From Isoetes taiwanensis (Eukaryota > Streptophyta > Lycopodiopsida > Isoetales > Isoetaceae): a DNA stretch of 64,000 bases. Shown here in pieces: positions 45,390 to 55,929 of the stretch. Numbering within the stretch: position 1 is the first letter of the stretch; every line of letters starts with the position of its first letter. The stretch is taken from positions 64,001-128,000 of the forward strand of contig JAJEKV010000267.1 in assembly GCA_021234155.1 (NCBI GenBank), given 5' to 3'. Made by a program: the position numbers and the translations under genes. The notes under the pieces are model-generated. The model saw only the letters and a program-made list of their open reading frames with translations, had not been told where the DNA came from and ran no database searches.

Positions 45390-46830
45390 CTAAGCGTGAC
45401 TTTGGTCCGCTTCGTCAGCATCGTCTGCACCTAACCCAACTTGAGGAATCCAATCTGATTCCGTTTGGGGTCTTGTGCAATGTGTTGGTGAGCAATTCCA
45501 AGTGCTCCGCATGGTGTTCAGTAGCTGGTTCAGATCAAACTTGCGTGCCTTGTCTCGTATTGGGGATTCTGTACAGTGCTTCAAATAATCGCACATGTTT
45601 CGAAACCTCTGGCTTTGTTCATTGGTACCCATAGTCTCCAAGAAAGAATGCTTGCGTGCAAAATCAGCAAGGTAATAGATAAAGTAGGCTGCCCCTAAGA
45701 GGTCAAAGTCTACCCTTGATTGCACCGTCTTAGTTCCATCTCTTTTTGGACCCCAATACAATGGATAGGCAAGCCTTTCATTCTCAATCGCCTTTTTGAC
45801 GGCAGCATCCATGCCTTTGTATGCCCACCGCTTCACTTCCACAGGCTCGCCTATTAACCGTTCTTCTCCCCAGTCACATATACCAATATAAACAGCCTGG
45901 GGGTCCGTGCATCCTCTCTCTTTCCCAAATTCAAAATGAAGCAAGACATTGCCCGGGTGCAAGTCCATGTGTAAATGGTGCTCCTTATGAAGCTTAAGCA
46001 AGCCGCTTAAAAACGACATAGTTAGATCACCCACTCTTTGAGCAACATATAACTCTTGCTTTCTTCGTTGCTCAAGCTTATGGACGTCGACCTCGGACAA
46101 TGAGGGCTTATACCCTAATCTCTTAAATGCATGCCCGGCAAACTCATTATCTCCATGATGCACAAAAAGAGATGCACAAGGACCCCATTCCGGTGGGGAA
46201 ATATCAACCCGTTTCTTTCCAACCCGGTTTGCGGCCAATGCAAACGTATGATAGACCCATGCCTAACTCTTGCATTTGTGATTCCCTCATGTTTTCATCA
46301 TGGCCTTTACTATCACATCAGGCCTAGCCGCACCTAACCAAGACATCATCATTCTGAAATTTAACACAATAGGGTTCGTCTTTAAGAAAACTAGAACCCA
46401 AGATATTGCATTTGAATACCGTTCCATATGTTTCTGAACCAATTCTCGGGTCCTATTGATTATTTGAGAGGAATCCACCATTGCAAACCATATAGTCTTG
46501 GCATCCGCCTTTTTTTCTTGCTTCCCACTCTTTACCGGTTTCACCAAGACGCTTGGCTCTAATAGTCTCCGTGCCAACACTTTCTTAACTAGATGGGGGC
46601 TGATGGGTTTCCTTTCTAAGCTTCGATTAGGTCCAAGCCATGTTCCATTCCACGCCTTTTATCTTTCAAAGACTCTCTCAAGCGCGGACTAGTTAGATTT
46701 GCCACCGCATGAATCATATTTTCACTTGTACGGGATACATTGCCATCTATCCAAGCATACCTTTCAGTATCAATCTTTTTGAGTTCTAGGTCTATCGTTC
46801 GAGGCCCAAAAGCTCTCAAAGGCATCTCAT
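45390..46830 (-). pseudogene. Protein-kinase-like passenger protein in the hAT element
   Basis: The main open frame (46238-45390, 282 codons) has LHKEHHLHMDLHPGNVLLHF at residues 83-102, a kinase catalytic loop with Asp92 and Asn97, and YIGICDWGEE at 117-126, in the place of the DFG magnesium loop with Asp122. WAYKGMDAAV follows where the activation segment would be. Frames upstream (46287-46580, 46616-46825) continue the protein after frameshifts: IDTERYAWIDGNV, then KKVLARRLLEPSVLVKPVKS, then TIWFAMVDSSQIINRTRELV. I did not find a glycine-rich loop or the VAIK lysine, so an atypical kinase or pseudokinase is possible. It is inside the hAT element on the strand opposite the transposase. Confidence 0.65.
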
Positions 46831-47009
46831 GAGACTTGGTGGAAGTCTAGCCATCCTTCGCCCTGTTGTAGTAATCAACTCTAACTTTCGGATGGGGTGG
46901 CAGCATATTCGCTCACAAAGCCAATTCATTAAAGCGGGTCTTGAGGACCATGGATGTTGGGGTCTTGATCTTTTCCTTTGCATCTTAGTAGAGGACTCAG
47001 CCTGCGGGT

Positions 47010-48230
47010 TCATGTGAGGCTCGCTTCTACCCTAGGTCCTTCTTTAGGGCTCATGTGAGGCTCACTTGCTTCTAGTCTAAGCCCATCTAACTCTTGTGGA
47101 TTCATAGCGACTTTAGAAGAAACTTTGTATAGATAGCGATATGCCAAGCAGAAAGCAAAGCAAGCAACAATACCTAAAAGTCTGGGGAAAAAAAAAAACC
47201 CACTTTAGTGAGTGTCAATAAGCCGTGAAATAGTTCATTAAGATTCTAGATAAGTTTCAAGCTTGATCAATTATAGATACCCCACCGAAGTTTCAAGTTG
47301 ACAGTTATAGGCACTCTATGGTTAATCTACCGAGTTTGATGATTTACGATTATATGAAAGGCATTTCTCTCATTCTCTTCAACAAGTTTAACTTATGATC
47401 GACCCGACTCATCGACTCCATTAGGAAACTCCCTCATAGAGGTTGGCGGCACTCAACTGAACATATTGCATAAGACCACCACCTAGCAAAGTCACGAATA
47501 TTTAATGAAATATACGCCACTCCCTATATTAGTGTTGGACTTTCGTCAACAACACCGTCAGAAAATAGGGTATATCTCATTAAATATTCACCTAACCTTC
47601 CATAAGAGTACAACACCCACCTTTTTAGCAATCACAAGGACCGGGGCCAACAAGCGGCGGAGAGGGCTATACACCTAAATGGGAGGTTGACCCTAGCAAT
47701 CCTCGACATCGGCAATGACACCCACCCCCAAGATGGCACAATTCAATGTGGCACGCCCGGCGAGGGTCCTTGCCAACCAAGGATCGGTCCAGGAACTAAA
47801 ACCTAGTCTCTCTTTATTGAACTCCCTACCCTAAGCGCTATTGTTGTCGATGAAAGGGTAGGCAACCAAAATTCTCTTTCTTATTTTTATTTTTATTTTT
47901 ATTTCATTATTTTTTTCTTTTTTTTGTTTTACATTCTATTGTTTTTTTTTTTTTTTTTCATTATTTTTTCATAAAAAAAATCACGGATTCGACCATAGAG
48001 CGAGGCGCTCCCCTATCAATGGAGGGGGGGGCAATGGCGAGGGCCCTCACTATGGAGGAACCCTAGACCTACAATAAAAAACAAAAAAAAACTAACTAGG
48101 TTTGCCTAAAACTAAGAAAAAAATGAAAAAAAAAAAAAAAGGGGCATTGTAAGGTTGTGAAGGAGGGGAGGGTGGTGGTTTACCTTTTTCTAATAAAAAC
48201 AAAGAAAATGCCTCCGAATATATAAAGAAA
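47010..48230. other. Noncoding right part of the hAT element
   Basis: A duplicated TCATGTGAGGCTC(G/A)CTT lies at 47011-47074, a foldback at 47496-47589, and long T-rich and A-rich stretches at 47880-47990 and 48070-48140. No coding sequence was recognised. Confidence 0.5.
47496..47589. repeat. 94-bp foldback
   Basis: GAATATTTAATGAAATATAC pairs with GTATATCTCATTAAATATTC, then CCCTAT with ATAGGG, and the apex GTGTTG...CAACAAC closes the stem. It is a nearly complete hairpin inside the hAT element. Confidence 0.8.
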
Positions 48231-48545
48231 AGTTCGCTTTTAAAAACTACTATTTCGCTTTACGCTGAGAAACACGCTCATGTAGTTTAAACTTATAAAA
48301 CGACTTTTACATTTAAGCGAAAAAAATTTTTCGATAAGTTTAATATATCTGTTTTGCTTTTGAAAAAAGTTTTGTAGTTTAAACTTATGACTTTCGCCAC
48401 GCCAAAGTGGGGAGGAGATTCGCGTAGTTTAAAAAATAAACTTTCGCTACGCCGAAAAAAAATTCGTAGTTTAAACGGTAAGGTTTCGCTTTACGCCGAA
48501 ATTTTGTTTTTTCCTAGGGCCGAGTATTAAATACTTAAAAATCGT
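48230..48545. promoter_or_regulatory. Right subterminal motif cluster of the hAT element
   Basis: Four to five copies each of TAGTTTAAAC (or GTAGTTTAAA) and TTTCGCT(T/A)(T)ACGC(C/T)GA, one close to the left-end motif TTTCGCTT. The spacing is roughly 60-80 bp. These are candidate transposase binding sites. Confidence 0.6.
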
Positions 48546-48617
48546 ATTTTTTCCAAAAATAATTTTTGGACTTTATACGCCTGAAAAATAATTTCATATG
48601 TACGTAACCTATCCATG

Positions 48618-48625
48618 GTTTGTAT
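48618..48625. repeat. Right 8-bp target duplication of the large hAT element
   Basis: GTTTGTAT, identical to 37393-37400. Confidence 0.95.
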
Positions 48626-49260
48626 AGTGCCAAAGAAATCTGTCCAGAATACACTTACAAATTTGGGACCGCGATCTGAAATAATTTGGGGTGGCATCCC
48701 CTGGAGTCAAAAAGTCTCTTTAGCAAACAGCAGTGCCGTATTCAAGGCCGTATTCATGGTGTGGCATGGCAAGAAGTGGCCATCTTGGAGAGCTTGTCGA
48801 CCACCTCCATCAAGGCATCATATCCCCTAAGGGTCCGTGGGAGACCGATAATAAAGACCATGGTGATGATTTCCCACTTAGCATTGGGCACCTCTAAAGG
48901 CTCTAATTCGCCTGGAGTGCGCAACTGTTCAACCTTTGTTTGTTGGCAAAGTTGGCACTGCTTGATATATCTAGAAATGTGCATCTTCATATCAAGCCAG
49001 AAGTAGCTGGATCGCACATTAAAATATGTCTTCATAAACCCAGCGTGTCCTGCTATAGGACTATTATGTGTGTCATGAAGGATGAGCTTCCGGATGTCTG
49101 AGGTCGCTGGCACACATAACTTATTCTTATGATAGAGGAGATAACCTTCCTTCTTAAAATAGCGAAAGGTTTCTCATTTCTTGTCCGTCCGTGCCTCCTT
49201 AGACAAACTGAGCCACACCTCCCTGAATTTAGGATCGATGGAGAGTGTTTGGGTAATAGT
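48626..49260 (-). pseudogene. Chromovirus integrase, zinc-binding and core start
   Basis: Minus-strand coding sequence with the HHCC zinc domain (LILHDTHNSPIAGHAG, then QCQLCQQTK, about 49085-48945) followed by the core start (WEIITMVFIIGLPRTLRGYD, DALMEVVDKLSKMA). After a frameshift, DRGPKFVSVFWTDFFG leads up to the hAT insertion point. The second half of the protein is at 37400-36548. Frameshifts near 48780 show the element is dead apart from the insertion. Confidence 0.9.
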
Positions 49261-49263
49261 CTT

Positions 49264-49720
49264 TTAAAACTCATTGGTGAGAGTGGAAATGGTGTTGCAA
49301 TGCGTGCGAGTCACCAAGGGGTGCCTTGAAAGAGCATCTGCAATGAGGTTATGTTTACCAGGTTTATGCACCACCTCAAAATCATATTCCTCCAAAAATT
49401 CCATCCATCTGCATTGGCGAAGGTTGAGGTTGGATTGTGTGAAGATGTATTGGAGGCTCTGATGATCTGTGTCCAATTAATACCTTCTCCCCAGGAGATA
49501 GTGCCTCCATATTCGCAAGGCTCGCACGACCGAAAACAATTCCTGGTCATGCGTAAAATATCGCTGCTGGGCATTGTTCGTATTTTTAGAATCATGGGCG
49601 ATAACACTTCCTTCCTGCATTAGTACATCTCCTGTAGCTATTTTACTGGCATTAGTTGCAACCTACTTATCCTTCTGAGGATCTGGAAGGTAAGAACTAT
49701 AGCAGTGGTTAATGCCTCTT
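49264..49720 (-). pseudogene. Chromovirus RNase H
   Basis: TNASKIATGDVLMQEGSVIA and NNAQQRYFTHDQELFSVVRA (about 49640-49520), then LDTDHQSLQYIFTQSNLNLR, QCRWMEFLEEYDFEVVHKPG and HNLIADALSRHP (about 49475-49300), match the RNase H region that removes RNA during reverse transcription. The catalytic DALSRHP end is preserved; one frameshift separates the halves. Confidence 0.9.
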
Positions 49721-50790
49721 TCAATTGCTAGAACCCTGACTATACCGTGTGGCCCAATCCTTGACCTTTTCATGTTTAGTTAGATCAGTGAGGGATGCTG
49801 CTATCTTGGCAAAGTTTTGAACAAACTCTCGATAGTACCTTGCCAAGCCCAGGAAGCTTCTGACTTCTGAGACATTTGTAGGGGCTGACCATTCTTTTAC
49901 TGCATGAATCTTAGCTGGACATGTTGCTATACCATTGGCAGACACAATATAGCCTAAGTACTCCACTCTCGTGGTGGCAAATTTGCGTTTGGAGAACTTG
50001 GCAAAGAGTTGATGGCGCCGCAACTTCTCTAAGGCGAGTGGAAGATGATGTTCATCGTCCTTCACAACTTTACTGTAGATTAGTATGTCATCAAAGAAAA
50101 TAATGGCAAACTCATCTAAGCACTCATGGAAGATATCGTTCATTAGACGCACCAACATGACCGGTGCATTTGTTAGGCCAAAGATCATAACAGTAAATTC
50201 ATAGTGGCCATAGCGAGTCCGGAAAGCTGATTTATGGACATCCTCCTCCTTGATTCTTATTTGGTGATATCCCAATCGAAGATCGATCTTGGAAAAGTAG
50301 TTTGCCCCTTGCAATTGGTCCATAAGGTCATCGGCTCGCGGCAATGCATACCGATTCTTAATAATATCCTTATTCAACTGACGGTAATCAATGCACATTT
50401 GCAGTGTGCCATCCTTCTTCTTGACAAAGAGAATTGGTGCATCAAAAAGGAAAACACTAGGGTGAATGAACCCTAACTTAAGAAGGTCATGCAACTGCTT
50501 CTTAAGCTCTGCCAATTCGGGTATGCTCATACGGTACGATGCTTACTAGTTGGCTTTGTACTTGGCGCAAGTGCAATCTTGCACTCTACCCCCCTAAAAG
50601 GTGATAGCTTTTGAATTTCGTCAGGGAAAAGGTCCTGAAATTCATGAAGTAAGCTAGCAATAGCTTTAGGCAAGGCTCGAATGGTTTCCTCTTTCTGGGC
50701 ATCAATTTCCACTGAGGCAAGTGGAACAATACAAGCAACCTGGTTGTTCCAGATAGCCTTGTTCAACTGTGACAATGACATGCTTTGCAT
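49721..50790 (-). pseudogene. Chromovirus reverse transcriptase
   Basis: The linker ASLLHEFQDLFPDEIQKLSP (50670 region) precedes a 269-codon frame at 50530-49721. It has [54 protein letters not shown], the catalytic FFDDILIYS and [15 protein letters not shown]. All seven RT blocks are visible and FFDD is a common Ty3/gypsy form, so this is the best preserved part of the element. A frame break near 50527 separates it from the linker. Confidence 0.93.
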
Positions 50791-50799
50791 AATGGATTG

Positions 50800-51043
50800 A
50801 ACTTGATTACCTGTTAGTTGACACGGGCCCCGTTAGCTGCATTGAAAGTGACAACACACTTCTCACAGTCAATTTTGGCTTTCGCAACTGCCAAGCACTC
50901 CATGCCGACAATCAAATTATATTTGCCAATATTCATAATTTTGGCGCTTAGAGCAACTGGTGCTTCTGGTAGCTGGATATTCAAATTAACCCGACGACCT
51001 TGTGTGTGGCAGATAGTTCCACTTGCCAAGGTGACGGGACGTG
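50800..51043 (-). pseudogene. Chromovirus protease, second half
   Basis: RVNLNIQLPEAPVALSAKIM followed by NLIVGMECLAVAKAKIDCEK is the C-terminal half of the retroviral-type aspartic protease. The WL(G/E) and ID(C/W) layout is as in gypsy elements. The first half is beyond the 608-bp hAT insertion. Confidence 0.8.
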
Positions 51044-51051
51044 GTTTGAAT
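51044..51051. repeat. Left 8-bp target duplication of the small hAT element
   Basis: GTTTGAAT, repeated exactly at 51660-51667. Confidence 0.92.
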
Positions 51052-51659
51052 CAGGGAATAAATTACTAATCGCATATTTCTTATTAGCCAGAATGACTTT
51101 AGCTAAACTTACTCGATATTAATCCGAAAACTTTCTGTGGTTTAGCTAAACTCTACACATTTTTCCTCTCATACTTTCTAGCGTTTAGCTAAACTAACCC
51201 AAATACCGACCCCAAAATTTCTTATGGTGTGGAAAACAGAAAATATTAAGCCAAATTACTATACCTTTTTTTTTCAATATATTCCATTTATTTTGGTCAT
51301 TTTCTTTGTGAAAACATTCTAAAATGATGCGAAGTAGCAAAGTCTAGGACTCAAATTAATTCATAATGCTAGAAACTAAACCACTAATCATATATTTCAT
51401 ATAAATTAGAATGATGTTAGCTAAACTGGCCCGAAATTCATTCTAAAAGTTTATATGATTTAGCTAAACAATATAAAATTTCACTCTCTTACTTTCTAGC
51501 ATTTGGCTAAAGAGCTCCAAGGTTGGTGCAGTCCTGAAAAAAGTTAAGCTAAAATTATTATTTTTTTCCCAATTTTTTCCATTTACTTTAGTCAAAGATT
51601 TTTGAAAATGTGCTAAAAAATCGCCAAATAGCTAAGTTTAGCCCTTAAATTATTCCATG
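51052..51659. mobile_element. 608-bp non-autonomous hAT element, internal dimer
   Basis: The left tip is CAGGGAATAA and the right tip, reverse complemented, is CATGGAATAA, both beside the GTTTGAAT duplications. The tips show the same CAGGG/CATGG asymmetry as the 11.2-kb element. It has no coding sequence. The inside is a diverged tandem dimer (about 51055-51345 and 51370-51655) with TTTAGCTAAAC palindromes repeated about six times, likely binding sites. It splits the protease gene of the chromovirus, and its removal restores the frame. Confidence 0.9.
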
Positions 51660-51667
51660 GTTTGAAT
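51660..51667. repeat. Right 8-bp target duplication of the small hAT element
   Basis: GTTTGAAT, identical to 51044-51051. Confidence 0.92.
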
Positions 51668-51969
51668 TCCAGAGTTGTAAGGTTCAATGACTCGGCCAAT
51701 CTGGGAGACGTAAAATTATGCGTACCGCCAGTATCCATTAAGATAACAAAGGGTTTGCTATCAATGTGTCCAATGATGTATATGACAGATGGTTGGCTGT
51801 TAGCATTGCCAGTTTCTATAGCAGCAAAAATGTGAGACTCACCTTCTAGATAGTCTGGAGCCTCTTCATCAATAAGGGCCGGTAAGTCACAGAAAGGCGT
51901 ACAATCCTCCCAATCCACTTCAGCCGAGGCTACCTGCGCCACTTGGGTTACGTACAGACATTCTTGCAT
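51668..51969 (-). pseudogene. Chromovirus protease, first half
   Basis: FVILMDTGGTHNFTSPRLAE carries the catalytic DTG of the aspartic protease (about 51755-51700). It is preceded by the zinc-knuckle end and an acidic linker (EEAPDYLEGESHIFAAIETG). Confidence 0.88.
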
Positions 51970-53049
51970 GCGGTGCCCTGGTCAAAAACATCGGAAACAA
52001 GCTTTGTCCAGCCTCAGCTAGTCGCGAGTCCTCCCTTGGAATAGATTGGAGGATCTGTTGCATCGGGTCAGCAACATTGCACGACTTCTCTGGTGCATTG
52101 AAGCTCACCTTCTTTTACGTGTTTCGGCGGTGATTCTTTGAGAAGGGCTTGGACAAAGAGAGCGGGTCCTGAATGGCACATATGTCTTGCCTAGAATAAA
52201 ACTAGCAGGATGCGGATAAGATGACTTTGGGCGTCCTCCTCCAAACTGAGGGTTTTTATCTTGGCCTCTGCCACAATTTTTGGATCAATGGCGCGTATCA
52301 TCTCCTGCAACGCTGGTGACAACCCTTCAATGTAGCCCTCTATAGCACGATGCTCATTGATTCCGGTACATACAGCTGCAGGCGTATGAATTCATCAGCA
52401 TAAACCTGGACAAAGAGGGCATGTTGCTCCAGATGGTAGAATGTTTGTATCTGCTTATACCTGTGCGCCTCGGGGACATAGTGGGACTTAAAGGCTTTTG
52501 CAAGAGTTTTAAATTTGCACCTGGCCCTGTTCAAGCCATGGGATCTCGCATAGCCTTTTCACCAAATTCTGGCTGACTTAGTGAGGTTGGTAGTTGCCAC
52601 TTGACTATGTCCCTTTCGGTCATCCCATAAGACTTTCCAAATTCGCACATCTCATCCAACCAAGATTCAACATCCACTCCTGAGCGGAAGTACCTGAGAA
52701 TTGGGCCCGTTTGCGATTCTTCCATATACTTGTTATAGCCGAGTCCACCATCTTCTGATAGTCTTTATTCTTGGACTTTGCATGGTCACGATCAGAAGCA
52801 GTGGAGGCTGAAGATTCAGAAGAGTCAGATGAGTCTGAACCGTTATCTAATGATGAGGAGCCGTGGGCATGTTTTGTGCATGATCGATGCATGGTTTGGA
52901 GCTTGTGCAGGTGGCGGCAGTTGAGGGATCTCTGTCGCAGATGCTTCTGGGCCATAGTCTTGAACCACAAGGGAAGTTGACTGTTGCAGAACATACTGCT
53001 GGAGTTGGGCGATCTGACGTTTCATTAACAGAAGCTTCTGCTCAGGCAT
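51950..53049 (-). pseudogene. Chromovirus gag
   Basis: It starts near 53049 with a coiled-coil-like MPEQKLLLMKRQIAQLQQYV, then an acidic Ser-rich linker (SSSLDNGSDSSDSSESS). Next is the capsid region (VESWLDEMCEFGKSYGMTER, about 52680; KTLAKAFKSHYVPEAHRYKQ and FYHLEQHALFVQVYADEFIR, about 52520-52400). Near 51990 a CFRC...PGHRMQEC zinc knuckle is interrupted by a stop. Several frameshifts occur. Gag would form the particle that packages the element's RNA. Confidence 0.85.
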
Positions 53050-53059
53050 TTTTTACGAG

Positions 53060-54150
53060 CTAAACCAATAGCTCAGGTAGATCTGCCTCTAGTTCACCAA
53101 AACTAGAGGAAGATCCAGAATCACAAGGTAATTAATGGCAGTTCTCCACCCAACTGGGCCAACCAGTGTGGAGCTCTGGCAAAATTAACAGCAAGGCAGG
53201 AGGCTATGGCAAAACATCTAGGCAAAGGATCAGGATTATCAGCAGAAGAATCTGGCTGGCTTAAGGACAAAGTCGATCTTGGCAATTCCGACAAGTAGTC
53301 TGTTGTTGGAGACGATCCGGAAGTTGGATGGCTACGTTGGTGTTGTCCCTCCAAGATTCGATGCTGCCTCTATCTAAATCCGATGCTGGCCCCCTTTGTA
53401 AAAAGGTTCGATTTCCTTTTGCCAGTTTCGGCTCTTCCTATTTTAAACAGGCCTTACAATGCTTAGCCATTAAATAATATCTTACAAGATATTATTTAGC
53501 TTCTACTAACATAAGATGTCTTTGCCATTTTATCTTCCTTGCCTTGCCATTAATTCGCCATTCTCGCATACCCATGTTAGTCCACCAAGGCCAACGTTCA
53601 AGGCCACTCCCAGAGCTACCATAACCATATCAATTCCTCCCCTTAGAAGGCAACTGACCTCAGTTGTGCCCATAAACGAATTAAGCACCAACTTAATTTA
53701 TCCAATTGAGCACCAACTCAATACATTTTAGGTTCAAGTTAAAAGGTAATGATCTCACAAATAGCACCAACTATTCATGACGACCACATTTGTTGAGGCT
53801 AAAAGTTTGGATAAGGTATAGAAAGGTTTAGTTTACCCTACGAGGATGTAAAATAATTTCAAGGCCTAAGATTATACTAATTTATTTAAAGTTCTTAACA
53901 AGGATTGGGTTAAGTTTATAAGAGTTTGGGGTTACATTGAGGCACCAACCTCTGCCAGTAGAACCAACTACTGATAGCAATTTGCTTAGACATCGATCTA
54001 AAATTGCAAATTCATCCATTAATACTAAACATGTATGCCACCAACCATAGTTTTTGTATTTTATTAATGGCATGAACAATCATCTTAAGGAAATATAACA
54101 ATCATAGATATAAGATATCTAAATTCTAGACTGAGTCCTTAATCACGCTA
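53060..54150. other. Junction between chromovirus and copia remnants
   Basis: The leader or 5' LTR of the chromovirus should lie here, but nothing resembling the TGTGACGTTCC LTR start was found, so the 5' LTR is probably lost. A perfect hairpin (AAATAATATCTT, ACA, AGATATTATTT) lies at 53472-53498. No gene was recognised. Confidence 0.45.
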
Positions 54151-55905
54151 TTATTTACCAGGCAAATGGTAACCTATATTCCGTTTGCCCTTCTCTTCTT
54201 CCATATGCACTACTTGAGCTGCTTTCTTCTCCGCTTTTAACTCCTCAGCTTCAGATAAACCTGGATCTAATTTCTTTATGTGAACATTATGCATTTTACC
54301 TTCAATGCTTTTTCTTGGCTGTGGAGCGTACTCAAACCTTATAACAACTTTATTCTCAGGACAATACCTCTGATAGTGATTTCCACCACAACGGAAACAT
54401 CGTATATCCCTGGACTTAACCATACTTCCTTTCCTTTGCTCAAATGCATTTTCAGGAGTTTCCACATCCACTTCCTTTCTCCTTTTCCGTTTTCCCTCAT
54501 TCTCGTCATCTCGGCTGGTGTACGGCTGCCATGCATAACTTCTTTTTGCTTTTGGATTAATATACCATACAAATTTCCCACTCTTTACCAAGAAATTTTA
54601 GTATATTCCCTTCATAGATTTTACATTCCATCTGCTCAAAGACCACTTTGAACCCCAACCAGTTGACAGACTAAAATGAGATTTCTGACTATACTAGGCA
54701 CACATAGAACATTTTTCAAGTTTATAGCATTTCCTTCCAAGTCATAAAGTTCTAATACTCCTACTTGCTCTATTTTTTGCAGTTGCCCATTGCCAACTTG
54801 AATGTGACCTCCCATGTTTCCAATGCATTCTTTAAGAATTTTGGATGTGCAAGCTATGGATTTCTCAGCTCCACTATCTATAATTATGAAGTCATCATTG
54901 TTAGTTTTGCTGTCAGAAACCATGAACATATCAGATTTGCTTACCTCTTCTTCTTCATTTGGTTCATCTTCTAACCTCCTCTGCAATGTTGGCTTCATGA
55001 TTAGGAGCTCTTCCCCTGCCTCGCCCTCTTCCCCTTGATCCAGAACCTCTGCCACCTTTTGATTTTCCCCTGAAATCATTATTCTTTGGTGTAGAGCAGG
55101 TTGCGGCAATATGCCCCTTGCCTCCACAGTTATAATAGTGAATTTCTTTTGACAATATTGGACAATTCACCTTAAGATGGCCATACATGTTATAGTTATA
55201 GCATGGTCCTAGTTTGCTGTCATTTTTCCCTTTTACATACAATATTTGTGAGGCTTCCTCCTCACCTAACACTTTGCCTTGCTCAATTTCTGTTTTAAGC
55301 ATTCTTTCTGCTTCAAGCTTTGTTTTTGCAATGGTTCTCATAAACATAGATATGTTACCTAGACTAGATACTGCTCGAGACATGGCCAACACTTGATGCT
55401 GCTGAGTGTACATTACTCCAGCTCTCTCTAAGTCTGCAATTACATTGTCAAATTTCTGAAGGAAGTCATTAATGTCATCATTTTCATGAAATTTGAGCCT
55501 CCTTAGTTCATTCACTAGTACATCTATTTGTGAGGATGTCTTTTCCTCATAATTTATTATCATGTAATTCCACATTTGCTTGGGTGTCATTCCCCTTAGC
55601 TTTAGCAACAATGCTGGAACTTACCTTACACATGATAATGCCTTGGGCTTCCCTAATCCTGGCATTATCTCCCACTCCCCTTCTTGCTGACATCTCACTG
55701 ATAACCTCAATAGTTAGAACTCCCTTCAACAGTTCTACTCGTGAAACTCCTGACTCTAGATTCTCCTTCAGCAAAATCTATCAGATCCCACAGGTCTTCT
55801 ACCTGCAATATGTGCTTGATCTTCTCCTTCCATAATTGGAAGCCAGAGTCTCCTTTGAAAACATCTAAGGCACTTAAAAGGCCTGCTCCAAATCTGCTGG
55901 ACATT
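54151..55905 (-). pseudogene. Ty1/copia gag and protease fragment
   Basis: The start MSSRFGAGLLSALDVFKGDS at 55903 is followed by FQLWKEKIKHILQVEDLWDL. A UBN2-type gag region (KLRGMTPKQMWNYMIINYEE, LKFHENDDINDFLQKFDNVI) comes next, then two degenerate zinc knuckles (CYNYNMYGHLKVNC, YNCGGKGHIAATC) and a Gly/Arg-rich stretch. The protease is DDFIIIDSGAEKSIACTSKI, with LKNVLCVPSIVRNLILVCQL. After a frameshift a further cluster, CFRCGGNHYQRYC, appears (about 54400), where a gag-pre-integrase domain is expected. Integrase and RT are absent. The neighbour on the left is the chromovirus. Confidence 0.85.
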
Positions 55906-55915
55906 TTGCTGTAAC

Positions 55916-55927
55916 TAGCTCTGATAC
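55916..55927 (-). other. Primer binding site of the copia element
   Basis: TGGTATCAGAGC on the minus strand is complementary to the 3' end of initiator methionine tRNA, the usual copia primer. It lies 13 bp before the gag start codon, and the sequence just upstream (ending TACTAACA) would be the 5' LTR end. Confidence 0.85.
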
Positions 55928-55929
55928 CA

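Larger units (their letters stand above)
37401..48617. mobile_element. 11.2-kb hAT transposon carrying passenger genes and hairpins
   Basis: The left tip CAGGGATAGGTT (37401-37412) matches the reverse complement of the right tip, CATGGATAGGTT (48606-48617), in 11 of 12 bases. Perfect 8-bp target duplications flank it. Removing the element and one duplication rejoins the integrase coding line of the surrounding retrotransposon in frame, which fixes the ends. Contents from left: AAGCGAAA/TTTCGCTT subterminal motifs, TATA and hAT transposase (plus strand), a hairpin array (41303-43502), a coiled-coil protein gene and a kinase-like gene (both minus strand), a foldback, and right subterminal motifs. 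Typical plant hAT elements are 2-5 kb, so the size and extra genes are unusual. Confidence 0.9.
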
